Below are positions 15,039 to 16,841 of a stretch of DNA of 16,841 nt, one piece after another (position 1 is the stretch's first letter; the number at the start of each line of letters is the position of its first letter). The notes beneath the pieces were generated by a model that was not told the DNA's origin, did no database searches, and was given only the letters and a program-made list of their open reading frames with translations. This DNA is from an uncultured Ruminococcus sp. (GTDB lineage Bacteria > Bacillota > Clostridia > Oscillospirales > Ruminococcaceae): the NCBI GenBank assembly GCA_900553675.1, contig USEH01000024.1:1-16841 (forward strand). The letters are read 5' to 3'. The position numbers and the translations under genes are program-made.

Positions 15039-16397
15039 TTATTTCAGAATATCGGTAAGGTCGTTAAGGCGTTCGTTTGCGGAGATTACTATAACTCTGT
15101 CATCAACCGTTATAACGTCGTTTCCTGAGGGGATAATCGTCTTTTTTCCCCTCATTATGCCGCCAATAAGTATGCCCTTTTTGATTTGCAGTTCCTTAAG
15201 CGGGACGTTTGTAAGCTTGGATTCGCTGTTGACGATAAATTCCAGAGCTTCCGCCTTACCGTCCATAAGCTTATAAAGGGTTTCCACGCGGGAACCTTCG
15301 GCGTTTTCCAAAGCTCTTGCGTATTTTACTATCACCGACGATGTTATATCCTTTGGTGAAACTATACATTCAACGCCGATTTTTGCTGCCATTGAGGCAA
15401 GCTCGTCCTTGTTTACCTTTGCTATAGCCTTGGGAACCTTCTGCATTGAAGCGAATATCGCGGTGAGGATGTTTTCCTCGTCGAAGCCTGTGAGAGAGAC
15501 AAAAGCGTCCGCCGAATCTATTCCCTCTTCAAGCAAAAGCTCCTGCTGCAAGCCGTTTCCGCGGATTATGGTTGTTTCGGGCAGGATGTCGGCAAGCCCC
15601 TCGCAGCGCGCGGCGTCCTGCTCTATAATTTTAGCGGAGCTTGCGCCGGTGGTTATCATATGCGCAAGATAATAGGCTATCTTGCTTCCGCCAAGAATCA
15701 TTATCTTTTTGGCTTTCTTCATAAGTACGCCCAGCGACCTCAGCAGCTTTGTGATTTCAGCAGGAGAAGCCGAAAGACCTATCTTATCCCCTGCCTGCAA
15801 AACGAAGGTGCCGTCCGGTATGAAAACCTGATCGCCGCGCTGAACGCAGCACACAAGCACGCAGGCGTTATATTTCTCCCTCATTTTGATAAGCGACATT
15901 CCGTCCAGCTCGCAATCGGCTGGAAGAATTATTTCAAACATTTCAAGATTTCTTCGGGAGAAGGTTTCTATTCTGACGGCTGACGGGAATTTCAGAACGT
16001 TATAAAGCTCGTTCGCTGTCAGAAGCTCAGGGTTTATAGCCATGGAAAGCTCTAAGTGCCGGCGCATAAAGCCAAGGCTGTTGTCGTTATATTCGGGGTT
16101 GCGGATTCGCGCAATCGTCCGCTTTGCGCCCATCTTTTTTGCAAGGAAGCAGGAAAGCATATTCTGCTCGTCGGAATCCATAGCGGCGATGTATATGTCA
16201 ACGCCGTTTACTCCGGCTTCGGTAAGGGTATCGTAATCGGAGGCGTTGCCATTTACGCCCATAACGTCGTATATATTTGTGATATCCTCGATAACGCTTC
16301 GGTCGTTATCCACCGCGACAACATCGTGTCCTTCGGTGACCAGAGAGGAAAGTATGGCGGTGCCGATTTTTCCGCAGCCGGCGACAATGATATTCAT
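15039..16397 (-). CDS. trkA: Trk system regulatory NAD-binding subunit TrkA
   Basis: TrkA is the cytoplasmic gating ring of the potassium transporter and senses nucleotides. It has 452 residues in a duplicated plan: RCK_N 1 with GCGKIG (7-12) and the ribose-binding Asp30, RCK_C 1 (about 140-220), RCK_N 2 beginning KKIMILGGSKIA (230-241), and RCK_C 2 (about 370-452). Two repeats in one chain identify TrkA rather than the single-repeat KtrA. The second glycine motif (GGSKIA) lacks the classic third Gly, so its nucleotide affinity may differ. AAGGATGG precedes the ATG. It is the first gene of the trk-GH30-galE cluster. Confidence 0.95.
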   Translation of the reverse strand: MNIIVAGCGKIGTAILSSLVTEGHDVVAVDNDRSVIEDITNIYDVMGVNGNASDYDTLTEAGVNGVDIYIAAMDSDEQNMLSCFLAKKMGAKRTIARIRNPEYNDNSLGFMRRHLELSMAINPELLTANELYNVLKFPSAVRIETFSRRNLEMFEIILPADCELDGMSLIKMREKYNACVLVCCVQRGDQVFIPDGTFVLQAGDKIGLSASPAEITKLLRSLGVLMKKAKKIMILGGSKIAYYLAHMITTGASSAKIIEQDAARCEGLADILPETTIIRGNGLQQELLLEEGIDSADAFVSLTGFDEENILTAIFASMQKVPKAIAKVNKDELASMAAKIGVECIVSPKDITSSVIVKYARALENAEGSRVETLYKLMDGKAEALEFIVNSESKLTNVPLKELQIKKGILIGGIMRGKKTIIPSGNDVITVDDRVIVISANERLNDLTDILK

Positions 16398-16419
16398 AAT
16401 AAGACCATCCTTTGATTCA

Positions 16420-16444
16420 GCAATAAGGCAAGCGCTCTTATTGC
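16420..16444 (-). other. Hairpin in the trkA leader
   Basis: A perfect 8-bp inverted repeat (16420-16427 with 16437-16444) with a 9-base loop lies in the untranslated leader of trkA, just downstream of the promoter and about 20 nt before the start codon. It has no U-tract, so it is not a plain terminator. It may affect translation or mRNA stability, or be incidental. Confidence 0.4.
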
Positions 16445-16472
16445 ATTATATCTCTATTATATATCTTATGAT

Positions 16473-16501
16473 ATCATAGCATTTTTTAAGATGTTTTGCA
16501 A
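16473..16501 (-). promoter_or_regulatory. Sigma-A promoter of the trkA operon
   Basis: Minus strand TTGCAA (16501-16496), a 17-nt spacer and TATGAT (16478-16473) give a leader of about 70 nt before the trkA ATG. This is the only clear promoter found upstream of the five-gene trkA-trkH-GH30-galE-GH30 series. Confidence 0.75.
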
Positions 16502-16570
16502 GAGCAAATGCAAAATTGCTTCGGCAGATGGCAAACTTTTATCTTATACTTATCGCGCATAGCAATAATT

Positions 16571-16592
16571 GGAATTATATTCCTGATATAAT
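16571..16592 (+). promoter_or_regulatory. Extended -10 promoter with dyad before the small membrane protein
   Basis: TGATATAAT (16584-16592) is an extended -10 element about 50 nt before the plus-strand small gene; no good -35 is present. A short palindrome GGAATTATATTCC (16571-16583) abuts it and could be an operator. Confidence 0.45.
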
Positions 16593-16643
16593 CTTCCTGT
16601 AGTTGAATATAATAATATCAGCTTTTGCATGGAGGTACCAAAT

Positions 16644-16748
16644 ATGCTTACTTTTATTTTAGGAATGATGCTCGGCGGATTTTTGGGAGTTACCTATCTT
16701 GCGCTGTGCATAGTCGGCTCTCGCGGGGAAAGAGATTATATCGAATAA
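16644..16748 (+). CDS. 34-residue single-span membrane protein (DUF3789-like)
   Basis: A frame of 34 codons encodes MLTFILGMMLGGFLGVTYLA followed by LCIVGSRGERDYIE. It has one hydrophobic span with small-residue GxxxG-type spacing, then a short charged tail. A full GGAGGT stands 7 nt before the ATG, and the stop is followed by a hairpin. The layout resembles DUF3789 small proteins, which I recall from Firmicutes chromosomes, phages and conjugative elements; the role is unknown. It diverges from trkA, and no other gene on its strand is visible nearby. A translated small protein is well supported, the family less so. Confidence 0.75.
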   Translation: MLTFILGMMLGGFLGVTYLALCIVGSRGERDYIE

Positions 16749-16777
16749 AAAGGCACTGTAAAAAAACGCCCAAAAGC

Positions 16778-16810
16778 AACCGAGATTCCCCAAGCAGGAA
16801 AATCTCGGTT
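16778..16810. terminator. Hairpin after the small membrane protein gene
   Basis: A perfect 10-bp stem (16778-16787 with 16801-16810) encloses a 13-base loop. Downstream on the plus strand the sequence is AT-rich (ATATATTATTA) rather than a true T-run. On the minus strand a T-run appears only after a gap. It is probably a weak terminator of the plus-strand gene; another structural role is possible. Confidence 0.45.
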
Positions 16811-16841
16811 ATATATTATTACATGGCATGGATATTTATAT

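Noticed and set aside
16398..16472. Cyclic-di-AMP or other riboswitch before trkA
   Set aside because: The leader is only about 70 nt with one short hairpin. The known class needs a much longer, multi-stem fold.
1..16841. tRNA or rRNA genes, CRISPR arrays, insertion sequences
   Set aside because: No cloverleaf, rRNA segment, regularly spaced repeat or transposase reading frame was seen on either strand.

Overview
The window looks like a chromosome segment of an anaerobic, low-to-mid-GC, spore-lineage Clostridia, probably an Oscillospiraceae/Ruminococcus-type gut or rumen bacterium. This rests on a spoIIGA-sigE operon with a Spo0A box, GH30 xylanase-type enzymes, a small NPxTG wall-anchor protein and Firmicutes-style AGGAGG ribosome sites. 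The genus is inference. Nearly all genes lie on the minus strand and are read here from right to left; only the two ends carry plus-strand coding sequence.

Region by region. (1) 1-94 appears to be the edge of a foreign element: the end of a plus-strand reading frame and a GC-rich bidirectional terminator. It abuts sigE (95-670). The 5' two thirds of sigE match the host in codon use, but the last third is very GC-rich and stops before region 4.2, so the protein lacks its -35-binding helix-turn-helix. spoIIGA, encoding the protease that activates SigE, sits intact upstream (686-1489) behind a Spo0A-box promoter. (2) 1576-3573 is a self-contained YtrA-type operon: a GntR regulator, an ABC ATPase and an ABC-2 permease. 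It has a near-consensus promoter overlapped by a nested palindromic operator, and ends in a terminator. (3) 3618-8662 is a housekeeping operon with many stop/start overlaps: a DUF951 protein, prfA, sua5, coaE, a lytic transglycosylase and an M18 aminopeptidase, with a clear promoter and terminator. (4) 8691-8971 encodes a 78-residue acidic secreted protein ending in an NPPTG-type sorting signal. (5) 9295-16501 holds trkA, trkH, a GH30 subfamily-8-like glucuronoxylanase lipoprotein, galE and a larger secreted GH30-like enzyme, closely spaced behind one good promoter before trkA. (6) 16587-16748 holds a divergent 34-residue membrane protein resembling DUF3789.

How the genes work together. SpoIIGA cleaves pro-SigE in the mother cell, but here its substrate has been given a truncated tail. 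This is either a broken sporulation switch or one that element excision could rebuild, like skin in sigK; it is the most interesting feature of the window. The ABC operon is probably induced when a ligand releases the GntR protein. The prfA operon joins translation termination, tRNA t6A synthesis and CoA synthesis with wall and peptide turnover. The trk-GH30-galE cluster couples potassium uptake genes, by position, to plant glycan breakdown and UDP-galactose metabolism.
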